Assembly (NCBI GenBank): GCA_029260795.1
Contig: JAJDCO010000054.1
Span: 1 to 64,000 of the forward strand
DNA length: 64,000 bases
Reading direction: 5' to 3'
Source: Planctomycetota bacterium
GTDB taxonomy: Bacteria > Planctomycetota > OFTM77
Shown here: one piece after another, positions 28,337-37,244 of the stretch
Position numbering within the stretch: position 1 is the stretch's first letter
Layout: the number at the start of each line of letters is the position of its first letter
The notes under the pieces: model-generated
What the model was told of the DNA's origin: nothing
What the model saw: only the letters and a program-made list of their open reading frames with translations
Database searches by the model: none
Program-made: the position numbers and the translations under genes

Positions 28337-29998
28337 ATGAAAATCCCCACGTACCTCGTCACGTTCTCGTTGGTCATGATTCCGATCGGTGCCTCCCTCA
28401 CGGCCACTGGCCCGCAGGAAGAGACACGTCTCACCAGACCGCAAGTCGTGGCGGCGGTGGTCGCTGATTCCTGGGATCGAAACGGTGATGACAAACCGGA
28501 CGGCGACCGACTGCGGGGCGTCTACCGAACGACGAGCTCGGGAGATGACTGGACTGACATTACCGGGTCGCTTTACGGTTCCTACTCTCAGATTTTCCAT
28601 GCCCAAGCGATCGCGATTCACCCGAGTGATCCGAGTCGGATCTATGTCGCCTCGAATACCCTGGCGACGACCCAGAATGCCGGCTCCACCTGGACGACAC
28701 CCGGGAACCATGGACATGACGACATCACCCAGCTGACTTTCAGTCCCCTCACCGGCGACAGCGTGCTCTGGATCACCAACGACGGCGGCTTGTACCAGGC
28801 CGCCTCCGATCTCGGCTCACCGGCCACTTCCTGGAACGGGGGTTCGGCCGGGCTCGCGATCTCTCAAATCTGGTACGGTGACGCTGACCGAGCGACGCGA
28901 GTCGCCGGCTTGCAGGACAATGGTAGCCTCCGCTCGATCGATCGCGGCCAGACCTGGACGTTCATTGGCGGCGGCGATGCCTTCGCTGTCGAGATCGTGG
29001 AGCCCGAGCAGTCACGATTCTGGTACTCCGACGGCATCTACGCCTCCCCGTCCATCCGGGTGAAACGCATGATCGACGCGTCTCCCGAAGAGGTGGCTCA
29101 TCCGGGAGCCAGCAATCCGCCCCTGCTGTACGAGCCAAGAAACGACCGCATGTTCTCGGCCTCGGCTTTCGATCTCGTTTCTCGAAACCAGTCTGGCGAC
29201 GCAAATGCTGCCTGGACTGTTGAAGCGTCGGGACTCAGTCAGAGTGACGTCATCTGGGAAGTCTTCGGCAGCCCGGTCGATGGCGCCACCGTGTTCGTTA
29301 TCTACTACAGGGGTGGAACGATCTACGGTGGAACCCCGAACCTGACCGTCTGCCGCAAGGTCGCCGGTAGCTGGACCGTCACGCACCGAAACGCCATCGT
29401 GAACGGGGAGATCCTGGCGGTCCTGCCCTCTCCCCTTTGGCCGAACGAGTTCTGGGTCGCGGTCGGGAGCAATGATCCGAATGCTGCCCGAGTGCTCCAC
29501 ACCACCGATGATGGCGCGACCTGGACCGCCGCCGACGACGCGAACCTACGCGCGCTCAATCGCGTGTCCGGCTTGGCAGCCTCTCCCTACAACCCGCTCG
29601 AGCTGTATGCGGCCACCGACATCGGCGTCTTCCGCACGTTGGATGGCGGACAGAACTGGGCACCGTTCCAAGACGGACTCCCGATCTCGATTGGTCGCGA
29701 CCTTCGGTTCGTCACTGACGACCAACACCAGGGGAACCATCGGCTGGTCCTCTTCACCTTCGGTAGCGGAACCTGGGAGCGAGTGATTCCCGGGCCGGCC
29801 GTCCTCTACGTCGATCCGACCGCCACCGGATTCGAGGATGGCACCTTCGAGCACCCCTTCAACACCGTGGCGGAAGCGATCAATGCCGCGCCCGCCGGGG
29901 CGGTCGTGATGATCCGAGCCGCGACCTACACCGAGCCGCAGACCGCAACGAAGAACGTGACCCTGATCACCTACTCGGGCACGACGGTGATTCGCTGA
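28337..29998 (+). CDS. Shortened paralogue of the BNR propeller protein
   Basis: The 553-residue product has its own signal peptide (MKIPTYLVTFSLVMIPIGAS) and then joins, after ADSWDRNGDDKPDGD, directly to RGVYRTT, a point equivalent to residue ~320 of the 814-residue protein at 20741. The remaining 480 residues align almost end to end (shared HAQAIAIHPSDP, GLAISQxWYGDADR, PGASNPPL, YAATDIG, EDGTFEHPF). About 275 residues, several blades, are missing in frame. It still ends in TTVIR. It may be functional with fewer blades or a product of internal deletion. Confidence 0.75.
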   Translation: MKIPTYLVTFSLVMIPIGASLTATGPQEETRLTRPQVVAAVVADSWDRNGDDKPDGDRLRGVYRTTSSGDDWTDITGSLYGSYSQIFHAQAIAIHPSDPSRIYVASNTLATTQNAGSTWTTPGNHGHDDITQLTFSPLTGDSVLWITNDGGLYQAASDLGSPATSWNGGSAGLAISQIWYGDADRATRVAGLQDNGSLRSIDRGQTWTFIGGGDAFAVEIVEPEQSRFWYSDGIYASPSIRVKRMIDASPEEVAHPGASNPPLLYEPRNDRMFSASAFDLVSRNQSGDANAAWTVEASGLSQSDVIWEVFGSPVDGATVFVIYYRGGTIYGGTPNLTVCRKVAGSWTVTHRNAIVNGEILAVLPSPLWPNEFWVAVGSNDPNAARVLHTTDDGATWTAADDANLRALNRVSGLAASPYNPLELYAATDIGVFRTLDGGQNWAPFQDGLPISIGRDLRFVTDDQHQGNHRLVLFTFGSGTWERVIPGPAVLYVDPTATGFEDGTFEHPFNTVAEAINAAPAGAVVMIRAATYTEPQTATKNVTLITYSGTTVIR

Positions 29999-30137
29999 GT
30001 CTCCGCCCTCTCCCTTCTTCACCGATGCCACTGAGAGCCCTCTGCCCGAAGCTCCCTTCGGGGCTGTAACCCGCTCGGATGGCAGCCCCTGACGAGGGGC
30101 CTCGGACAGCGCCGACTTCAACCTCCACTATTCCAAG

Positions 30138-32009
30138 ATGAGAAACATGCGAACACTGGGACCCGGAGCGCGAGCTCCCCGCCTCGACTGGCTCCTGATC
30201 GCGACCGTGGCCTGTTTCGTGGGCTTCCCCGGCGCCATCTCCCGGGCACAAGATGTGACGCAAGCGCCTCCGGAGCGCCGCGACAAGCCCACGCGAATCG
30301 AATGGAAGCTCCACGAAGCCGTCGCACTCGCGCGAAGAGCCGACCTGGCTGCGGCCGAGCTCCGCCGCGAGCTGATCTCCCGTTTTCTCGAGCTGGACGA
30401 ACGGGATCGCGTGCACGTCGAGCTGATCTCTCCGCCCGGCGAGGCGCCGATCGGCCGGGGGGAGATCGAAGCGGCGGGCGGCTTCTTCGATCGGAGCTGG
30501 GAGAATCGGACCGACGCCTGGATCCCACTCGACGCCATCGAGCCCTTGTCGAGCCGCCTCGCGGTCGGGGGCCTGCTCCGGCCCGCCGAACGGCCCGCCC
30601 TGGACGAGGTCGCGGGCCAGGGCCCGGTCGTGATGAACTCGCTGGGTTACCGCAACGCGGGCGCCGACGGCACGGGGATCACGGTCGCCATCATCGACCT
30701 GGGCTTCGCGAACCTGACCGCTGCCCGCGCCAATGGAGACGCTCCGGCGCTCAATCGCACGACGATCATCAATTACACGCCGCAGTCGTTCGAGTCCGGA
30801 ACGCCGCACGGGACCGGCTGCCTCGAGACCGCCTTCGACCATAGCCCCGATGCCGATTGGCGACTCTATCGGATCGACAGCGCCACCGACCTGGGCTCCG
30901 CCGTGAACGACGCGCTGGCGAACGGAGTCGACATCATCAGTCACTCCCTCGGATGGTTCAACCAGGGTTGGGCGGACGACTCCGGACCGATCTGCCAGGC
31001 CGCGAATAACGCCGCCAGCAACGGTGTCATTTTTTGCACGTCGGCTGGCAACTACGCGAAGGCCCATTGGCAGGGAACCTTCGGGGACACCGACGGAGAC
31101 CAATGGCACCAGTGGGATTTTTTAGGTGATGAGACCATCAACATCACGGTGCCTCCGGGCTCCACCCTCGATGCGTACTTGTCCTGGGACACGGCGGGCC
31201 CCACCCACGACTACGATCTCTACCTGTACGACAGTACGCAGTCCATCGTCTTGGCGAGCAGTGCCAACCGAGGGAACACGTTCGAGGGGCTCGCCTGGCA
31301 GAACACGGGACCCGCCAACGTCACGGTCCATCTGATGGTTCTGCGCTTCAGCGGCGGATTCGGATCGAGGGAGATGGAGGTCTTCACGTCGCTCGACATG
31401 GACGAGTGGGCGTTGCCTGCCGACTCCACGGTGTGCCCGTCGAACAGCACTCATCCGAACGTGCTCTCGGTGGGAGCCGTCGCCTGGTCCCTGTACGCTG
31501 CTCCGACTCCGATGGTCGAGGACTTCAGCAGCCGAGGTCCGAGCAACTCGGGTCTGACCCTACCCGATCTGTGCGGCCCCGATGCCACCACGGGCTTCAC
31601 CTATCCGGCCTTCTTCGGAACGAGCTGCGCGGCGCCCAACGTCGCCGGAGCCGCCGCCTGCCTTTGGTCGGCCGATCCGCTGCTCGATGCCTCGGCCGTT
31701 CGCTGGGCGATGGTCCAACAGAGTCGCTACCTGAAGAATTGGGGGGCGTGGGGCCAGAGCAACGTCTCCGGTTGGGGAGGCGGATTCCTCACCGACTTCG
31801 CACCCGCGACGCTCTGGCTCGGTCGGGACTTCAACAACACGAGCAATCTGCGCCAGTTTCCCTTCTACCAAGTCCAACCCGCGCACGATGCAGCGGTGGC
31901 CGGAGGGCGGCTGCTGATCGTGCCCAACGGCTCCTTCCCCGAGCCCGTGACCCTGACGAAGGCCCTGACCATCGAAGTCTTGGCAGGTGAATCCGTTCTG
32001 GGCAACTGA
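30138..32009 (+). CDS. Secreted subtilisin-like serine protease (S8)
   Basis: The 623-residue protein has a signal/membrane segment (residues 17-37), then a prodomain-like region and the peptidase. Catalytic residues by motif are Asp187 (VAIIDLGF), His224 (PHGTGC) and Ser496 (GTSCAAPNVAG), with oxyanion Asn305 in SAGN. A beta-sandwich insertion lies between the His and Ser motifs. The last ~50 residues end with EPVTLTKALTIEVLAGESVLGN-like text, related to the C-terminal module in the two BNR proteins. Likely degrades extracellular protein. Another in-frame ATG at 30147 is possible. Confidence 0.85.
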   Translation: MRNMRTLGPGARAPRLDWLLIATVACFVGFPGAISRAQDVTQAPPERRDKPTRIEWKLHEAVALARRADLAAAELRRELISRFLELDERDRVHVELISPPGEAPIGRGEIEAAGGFFDRSWENRTDAWIPLDAIEPLSSRLAVGGLLRPAERPALDEVAGQGPVVMNSLGYRNAGADGTGITVAIIDLGFANLTAARANGDAPALNRTTIINYTPQSFESGTPHGTGCLETAFDHSPDADWRLYRIDSATDLGSAVNDALANGVDIISHSLGWFNQGWADDSGPICQAANNAASNGVIFCTSAGNYAKAHWQGTFGDTDGDQWHQWDFLGDETINITVPPGSTLDAYLSWDTAGPTHDYDLYLYDSTQSIVLASSANRGNTFEGLAWQNTGPANVTVHLMVLRFSGGFGSREMEVFTSLDMDEWALPADSTVCPSNSTHPNVLSVGAVAWSLYAAPTPMVEDFSSRGPSNSGLTLPDLCGPDATTGFTYPAFFGTSCAAPNVAGAAACLWSADPLLDASAVRWAMVQQSRYLKNWGAWGQSNVSGWGGGFLTDFAPATLWLGRDFNNTSNLRQFPFYQVQPAHDAAVAGGRLLIVPNGSFPEPVTLTKALTIEVLAGESVLGN

Positions 32010-32132
32010 AGGGGTCCGGGAAGAAGCCTTGCCCGCCTACGCCCAACGGGCCTTGGCGTGCTTGTTCCGCCGCTGACTCTCGCCGGGCTTCCGAGCACAA
32101 ACCTCCCCCGTTGAACGCTGGAAGTTGAAAAA

Positions 32133-32208
32133 TGGTGCACCCCCCGGGACTCGAACCCAGAACTCCGGCTTCGGAGGCCGGTGGTTTATCCAGTTAGCCT
32201 AGGGGTGC
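32133..32208 (-). tRNA. tRNA-Arg (anticodon CCG)
   Basis: On the minus strand the 76-base cloverleaf has acceptor arms GCACCCC/GGGGTGC, anticodon stem CCGGC/GCCGG around loop CTCCGAA (anticodon CCG, reading CGG), a T-arm with TTCGAGT and an encoded CCA. The D-stem has one C-A mismatch. Confidence 0.93.
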
Positions 32209-32234
32209 ACCTCGACCTGCTCGGCGCGGACCCT

Positions 32235-32263
32235 TGGATACGAAACAGTGAAGGGAGCGTCAA
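32235..32263 (-). promoter_or_regulatory. Promoter of tRNA-Arg
   Basis: On the minus strand TTGACG (58-63 of the 322xx block, 32258-32263) and TATCCA (32235-32240) are separated by 17 bases, about 27 bases before the tRNA 5' end. Near consensus. Confidence 0.65.
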
Positions 32264-32311
32264 GCGCGCAACCTGGGATTCTCGAACCGGATCGGTCGCC
32301 TGGGTTTTCTT

Positions 32312-32340
32312 TTGACACCCTCTGCCGACCCCGGTATAAA
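32312..32340 (+). promoter_or_regulatory. Promoter of tRNA-Lys
   Basis: TTGACA (32312-32317) and TATAAA (32335-32340) with an exact 17-base spacer, 48 bases before the tRNA. The strongest promoter match in the window. Confidence 0.8.
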
Positions 32341-32388
32341 CCCAACCTCATTTCGACGTTCGAGTCCTTCGGACGTCCTGCTCAACCG

Positions 32389-32464
32389 GCCCGGCTAGCT
32401 CAGTTGGCAGAGCATCGGATTCTTAATCCGCAGGTCCGGGGTTCGAATCCCTGGCCGGGCACCA
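32389..32464 (+). tRNA. tRNA-Lys (anticodon CTT)
   Basis: Acceptor arms GCCCGGC/GCCGGGC, D-arm GCTC...GAGC, anticodon loop TTCTTAA (anticodon CTT, reading AAG), T-loop TTCGAAT and an encoded CCA give a full 76-base cloverleaf. Transcribed away from the tRNA-Arg gene. Confidence 0.95.
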
Positions 32465-32788
32465 TTCCCCTTCTTCTCCCTCGCCACCACCAACGACGAC
32501 CACCCCAAACCGGGGCGTCTGCTCGAATACTCGTTGGGCGGTTTCTGCGATCTGGATCGGCCAGGGATGATTTCGACTATCCAGATCGCCTGACTCCTGA
32601 CGCCGAGAGCCCGTCGACTCATTCGCAACGGCCGCCTTGCCTGCCGACTTCCTGCGTCGGGGCCTCCGGATCGATCGAGCGGTTGTCGGAGGCCGGATGG
32701 TATCTTCTCCGATCGGAGTGAGCCGCGAGCCTGGTCGAGGTTCGACGGAGTCAGATCGCATCCACAACACGGCAAGAGGGAGGCAGCA
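32465..32788. other. Intergenic region after tRNA-Lys
   Basis: 324 bases without a credible gene. It starts with a pyrimidine-rich tract (CCCCTTCTTCTCCCTC) after the tRNA. No clear terminator or repeat seen. The promoter of the next gene should lie in its second half. Confidence 0.4.
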
Positions 32789-33199
32789 ATGGCATGTTAC
32801 ATGGCCCTGGTGGACCTGAGCCCGGCCCAGATGACCAGCGTGATAGAGATCTTCCGACGCTACGGCAGCTCGCTGGGTGATGCCGGATCGACCCATGGTG
32901 CGGGTGCCCCTAGAGGCCAAGACGCCAAAGCCCACCTCGCCTACTTCAATGGCAGCGGCAACTCGGGAAGCCGAGCGGACACCATGATCGGCTACTACCA
33001 CCAGATCAGCCGGGAGAACTTCCAGAAGCTGATGGACTGGATCGGCGATGGGGATCACTACACGCGAGTGAGGAACCTGACCAGCTCGATCGCCTCCCTC
33101 CCGGTCTTGAAGAAACCCGACAGCTTGGCCGCCGTGGAACGCTACAGCAAGGACTGGCCGGACCCGATGAAGGTCGAGTACTACCCCAGGGCTTGGTGA
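32789..33199 (+). CDS. Hypothetical protein
   Basis: The 136-residue protein starts after a clear GAGGGAGG sequence. It has no signal peptide; a central Gly/Ser-rich loop (STHGAGAPRGQ and NGSGNSGSR) separates two helical parts (SPAQMTSVIEIFRRYG and SRENFQKLMDWIG). Ends in PMKVEYYPRAW. No family recognised. Codon use is like its neighbours, so it is probably real. Confidence 0.6.
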   Translation: MACYMALVDLSPAQMTSVIEIFRRYGSSLGDAGSTHGAGAPRGQDAKAHLAYFNGSGNSGSRADTMIGYYHQISRENFQKLMDWIGDGDHYTRVRNLTSSIASLPVLKKPDSLAAVERYSKDWPDPMKVEYYPRAW

Positions 33200-33229
33200 A
33201 GGGGCCTCGCGGGCATCGGCTCTCCTGAT

Positions 33230-33964
33230 TCAGCGATCCTGTTCGTCGTCTCCGAACTTCTCGCTGAACGACTCGGCTTGGTCGGGAGACAGAAGGCTTC
33301 GGACGGAGCGGAAGAACTCGCGCTCGGAATCCTTCCGCATCTGATCGACCGACTCGCGATCTTGACCGGACTCCCAAGCCTTCAAAAAGTCACGCTCCTG
33401 GACGTCGCGCTCGGTCATGATCTCGGTCAGTCGGATTCGCTGGTACTCGTCGAGCCGCAGCCAGTTGGACCACGACTGCACGCGCGGCTCCAAACTCGCG
33501 GTCCGCTTCTCGAAGCCGGCGAGCGCTTGCGCGTACTCCTTATCGCGTTGGATCGACTCGAGCGCTTCGGCGACCTGACCTTCGAGCTGCTCGGGAGGCA
33601 ACGGGATTCCCTCCGGGCGGCTCCAGCTTTCCACCGTGGCCCGAAGCGCTTCGAGCTCCTTCGCCAAGACCTCGAGCCGCTCGTCGACACCCGATCGTGC
33701 CTCGGTGTTCGCGGGATCTCCCGCTGTCTTCTCGAGTGCGGGAAGAGGACGCTCTTCGAGGCGGGCGAGACGCTCGAGGAGCATACGGTCGACGTCCCGC
33801 AGCGCCTCCAACCGGGTCAGGATCTCGACGTCCGTGCTCGCCGGGATCAAGGGCGCTGGGCCGCCTTCATGGGTCGACGAGGCTTCTTCTTCCAGAAGCA
33901 CGACCCCCATCGTGATCGCGCTCATCACCAAGGCGATGACTGCGACGAACATGGCACTCTTCAC
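33230..33964 (-). CDS. Membrane-anchored coiled-coil protein
   Basis: The 244-residue protein has one N-terminal membrane segment (residues about 3-24, AMFVAVIALVMSAITMGVVLL) and a long charged region with heptads. The C-terminus (LDEYQRIRLTEIMTERD, and LSPDQAESFSEKF) recalls helical hairpins of CpxP/Spy-like periplasmic proteins with LTxxQ motifs. The GTG start at 33964 is chosen because AGGAGGACTT directly precedes it. It begins 13 bases after the stop of the sulfatase-ankyrin gene, so the two are likely co-transcribed. Role unknown; a chaperone or partner for the sulfatase-fold protein is possible. Confidence 0.65.
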   Translation of the reverse strand: MKSAMFVAVIALVMSAITMGVVLLEEEASSTHEGGPAPLIPASTDVEILTRLEALRDVDRMLLERLARLEERPLPALEKTAGDPANTEARSGVDERLEVLAKELEALRATVESWSRPEGIPLPPEQLEGQVAEALESIQRDKEYAQALAGFEKRTASLEPRVQSWSNWLRLDEYQRIRLTEIMTERDVQERDFLKAWESGQDRESVDQMRKDSEREFFRSVRSLLSPDQAESFSEKFGDDEQDR

Positions 33965-33977
33965 AAGTCCTCCTACT

Positions 33978-36458
33978 CTACTTTGACAGAAGCTTCGCGA
34001 CAGCCGCTCGCCCATTCTCGACGTCGTCTCGGCTGAGGTTCAAGGCCAGCATTCGAATCACGGCGTCGGTGATCGCCCAGTCGGTGTGGGTCACATCATG
34101 CGGCGTCTGATCGCGGAGGTCCTTCATCTTCGGGTCGGCCCCTTTGCTGAGCAAGGTTCGCGCCGCCTCCTCGCGCCCGAGAAATGCAGCGACGTGCAGG
34201 GGCGTCGAGCCGTTGGTATCGCGCGCGTCGACGTCCGCACCGTGCTCGATCAGGAGCGACAGGACTCGCGCGTCGTTCAGAACGACCGCGCCGTGGAGCG
34301 TCGTCGACATGTCGCGATTGCGGGTGTGGACGGTCGCCCCCTTCTCCAGCAGTCGTCGCGCGATGTCCTCCTGGCCGAGGAGCACGGCCGTGGTCAACGG
34401 CGTCCAGCCAAGCTCGGGATCCCAGTCCTTGAGACGGGCACCCGCGGCCAGCGCTTGGTCGACTCCCGGAGCGTCACCGTCTCGAATCGCATCGAAGAGC
34501 CTCTTCGTGGGATCGATCTTCCGACCGTGAGCTTCCAGCAGCTTCGCGCATGACACGCGGCCGGCCTCGATCGCAGCTCGATCCGCCTCGATCCCGAGCA
34601 GTCCTACGATGAACTCGGTCGTCTGCCAAGGCACCCGCGTCGCCACCAGCGGGGTGTCCCCGATCGTGCTTCGGACCTCGGGATTCGCCCCCTTCTCCAG
34701 CAGCCACTCGAGCACCTCGACCCGACCGAGGAAGGCGGCCCCGTGGAGCGCGGTCGAACCGTCGGTGTTCCGCCCGTCGAGGTCGGCGCCGCCCGCCAGC
34801 AAGGCCTGCGCGAGGCGCAGGTGTCCGTCGAGCGCGGCGCGGGCGAGGGGGCGAATACCGAGCTCGGGATGCCGCTGGTTCGGATCCGCGCCCTGCTCGA
34901 GACGCTGACGCACTCGCCCCGGATTACCCGACTCCATGGCATTCCAGATGTCGGGGCGATCTTCCTTCGCGCCTTCTTCTTCCCCACCGACATAGCCGAG
35001 CTTTCGGAGCTGCTCGAGGACGTCCGGATCCATGTCCGGACTCGTCTTCTCGGCCTCGGCTTCTTTCGCCTGGCGAATGGCTTGCATCTCGCTCTCGAGT
35101 CGTCGAATGACGTCGGGATGCGCCTCGGCGACGTTGTGTGCTTCTCGAGGATCCGCATCGAGATCGTACAGCTCGTAGTGCGGGCGCTCGATCAGCTGCG
35201 AGCTCAGCTCGTTCACGATGAGCTTCCACCGACCACTTCGCAGGCTGGCGAGAATACCCGAGCCCTGCCCCATGCGACGGACGATCGGATCTTCGCGGTG
35301 CTCGGAGAGAACCGGGCGTCCCCCTGGCTCCTCACGACCGCGAATCAAGGGCACGAGGCTCTCACCTTGGACCGCGTCGGGGACGTCCAGGCCGAGGAGC
35401 TCACACAAGGTCGGATAGATGTCGAGGGACCGAACCGGCGTCTCGATCCTCGTTCCGCCCGGAAGCAGCCCGGGCGCGTAAATCATCAGCGGAACCCGGA
35501 TCATCTCGTCGTAGAGGCTGTAGCCGTGGCTGGTGCCGCCGTGCTCGAAGAACTCCTCCCCGTGATCCGACGTGAAGACGAAGATGAAGTCCTCACCCCA
35601 TCCGTCCTTCTGAAGCCTGTCCCAAAGCGCCTTCATTTGATCGTCGTTGGCGCGGATGTCGGCGTCGTAGAGGTTGCTGCCGTGCTCGATGAAGGACTCG
35701 GGGTCGACACCGGTGCGGTCGAAGTTGTCTTGGGTGACGTACAGTCCGGGAATGGGCGGCTTGCTCCCGAGCAGCTTCTTCCACTCCTCGCGGAACTGGG
35801 CGTGCCGCGCGGGGTCGGCGAACTGCCTCAAGTACTCCGGCTCGGGCTCGTACTCCTCGTGCGGATCGACGGAGTGCAGGTAGAGGAGCATCGGCCAGTG
35901 GTCGTTGCGGTCGAGCCAAGTGAAGACGTGCTGGTTGAGCTTTCGGGCCGACCCGCTGGCGAAGCGAATGGGATCGCCGCGGTTGACCAACGTCGACTCA
36001 GCGAAGTGATCGAAACCCTGGGCGAAGTTGGACAGCAGATTGCCCATGACGATGTTGGCCGAGAAGCCGGCGGTATGCATCCCGTTCGCCTGCAGGTGCT
36101 CGGGCCAGGTCAAGATGTCCTCGGGCAGGTGCTGCTCCATCTTGGTAACGTCCAGCCGGGACGGGTACTGAGAGCTCAGCATCGAGGCCATGGACGGCTT
36201 GGTCCAGGGCGCCTGGCTGTAGCAGGCCTCGAAGACGACCGAGCGCTCGGCGAGCCACTCGAGAAAAGGCGTCGTCTTGCGATCGTAGCCCTCGTAGCTC
36301 AGGCGATCGTGCCGGCAGGTGTCGACCAAGTAGAACAGCACACTGCGCGGACGAGGCTGGGAGGGCTCCTGTGGGCTCGACAGGGCCCGAGTCGGCGCGG
36401 CAACGCCTCCGATCCCGATGAGCACCGCCGCCACGAGGGCGATACGAGGCGTCGTCAT
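33978..36458 (-). CDS. Sulfatase-fold protein with C-terminal ankyrin repeats
   Basis: The 826-residue protein has a signal peptide (residues 1-26), an alkaline phosphatase/sulfatase superfamily domain (residues 38-500) and about eight ankyrin repeats (505-815; for example DGSTALHGAAFLG and NGSTPLHVAAFLGRE). Metal residues are visible: Asp46 in VDTCRHD and Asp298/His299 in TSDHGEE. The formylglycine motif CxPxR is replaced by TKPSM (86-90), so Thr86 stands at the nucleophile. It may act as a phosphatase/phosphotransferase or an unusual hydrolase instead of a sulfatase. The fusion of a secreted hydrolase to ankyrin repeats is rare. GGAGAACGGG precedes the ATG. Confidence 0.82.
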   Translation of the reverse strand: MTTPRIALVAAVLIGIGGVAAPTRALSSPQEPSQPRPRSVLFYLVDTCRHDRLSYEGYDRKTTPFLEWLAERSVVFEACYSQAPWTKPSMASMLSSQYPSRLDVTKMEQHLPEDILTWPEHLQANGMHTAGFSANIVMGNLLSNFAQGFDHFAESTLVNRGDPIRFASGSARKLNQHVFTWLDRNDHWPMLLYLHSVDPHEEYEPEPEYLRQFADPARHAQFREEWKKLLGSKPPIPGLYVTQDNFDRTGVDPESFIEHGSNLYDADIRANDDQMKALWDRLQKDGWGEDFIFVFTSDHGEEFFEHGGTSHGYSLYDEMIRVPLMIYAPGLLPGGTRIETPVRSLDIYPTLCELLGLDVPDAVQGESLVPLIRGREEPGGRPVLSEHREDPIVRRMGQGSGILASLRSGRWKLIVNELSSQLIERPHYELYDLDADPREAHNVAEAHPDVIRRLESEMQAIRQAKEAEAEKTSPDMDPDVLEQLRKLGYVGGEEEGAKEDRPDIWNAMESGNPGRVRQRLEQGADPNQRHPELGIRPLARAALDGHLRLAQALLAGGADLDGRNTDGSTALHGAAFLGRVEVLEWLLEKGANPEVRSTIGDTPLVATRVPWQTTEFIVGLLGIEADRAAIEAGRVSCAKLLEAHGRKIDPTKRLFDAIRDGDAPGVDQALAAGARLKDWDPELGWTPLTTAVLLGQEDIARRLLEKGATVHTRNRDMSTTLHGAVVLNDARVLSLLIEHGADVDARDTNGSTPLHVAAFLGREEAARTLLSKGADPKMKDLRDQTPHDVTHTDWAITDAVIRMLALNLSRDDVENGRAAVAKLLSK

Positions 36459-36772
36459 TTCCCGTTCTCCGCAAGATGATGAGCGGCTCTTCGCGATGGG
36501 CTCGCGCCGCTTTCGTTTCACTGGTCTCCGCGACGACGTGATCGCGAAGCGGCCGCCACCTAGGGCTCGGTCCTGGGGTTATTCTCCGCCAAGCGGTCCG
36601 CGGCTCTCGTTGAGACAAAGACATCTGCAGGAAGCTTCGTGTCGATGCGGTCGCGCCCGCTTCCTCGCCGGTTTCCGCCTCGGCTGGTACGAGAATGAGG
36701 TCTGTCAGCGGCATTCACAAGCCTGCCGCTCCCGGTGCCGAGTCGGGCTGGGATTCTCATCCGGGGCCGCCC
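36459..36772. other. Divergent region upstream of the sulfatase-ankyrin gene
   Basis: 314 bases without a credible gene. It should hold the minus-strand promoter for the sulfatase-ankyrin operon; no strong consensus seen. Confidence 0.4.
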
Positions 36773-37196
36773 ATGCATCTCTCCAGGAGACAGTTCCTCC
36801 GCGCGCAGGGAGCGGCTGTGCTCCTGCCGTGGGACCTCGAACCGCTCCGAGAGCACATCGACGACGTCACGCTGACCACGGGATTGGAGCGCCCCTACCA
36901 GCACGGACAGGACGTGCATGCCCAGGCGTCCTCCTGCTACCTGACGAGCCTCTCCCCCGCCGAGGCGACCGCGCGCGGCATCCCAGCCTACCTGACCCGC
37001 ACCGATGGCCGCATGCCGGATCGCGTCGAGGTCGCCTGCCGGTCGTTGAGCGCCGAGGGCGGGATGAAGGACGTCGACGCCTACACCCGGGACCTCCGCG
37101 CTGCACACGGCTTCGACAATCAGGGCAACCAGCTGACTCTCTCTCCTCTGCTCCTGGACACCCTACTCGCTCGGGTGGTGGTGGCCCGATGTTCTC
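36773..37196 (+). pseudogene. Degenerate Tat-signal protein, DUF1552-like remnant
   Basis: The frame opens with MHLSRRQFLRAQGAAVLLPW, a Tat-type signal as in DUF1552 proteins, then continues directly with EPLREHIDDVTLTTGLERP and HAQASSCYLTS, which resembles the family core (pattern ePLr..rddvtvlsGL...h...a.s.yLTg). The usual spacer between these parts seems lost and the frame loses protein character near 37190, running into the opposite-strand gene. Codon bias is coding-like up to there. I judge it a decayed gene with an internal deletion and a 3' truncation. Confidence 0.4.
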
Positions 37197-37244
37197 GAGA
37201 GCGCCACGCGGGAGCTCCACCACCGGGGGCTGCCTCGCTGCGCC

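Noticed and set aside
34743..36479. 578-codon plus-strand frame opposite the sulfatase-ankyrin gene.
   Set aside because: No domain, antisense to a gene with clear sulfatase-fold and ankyrin motifs.
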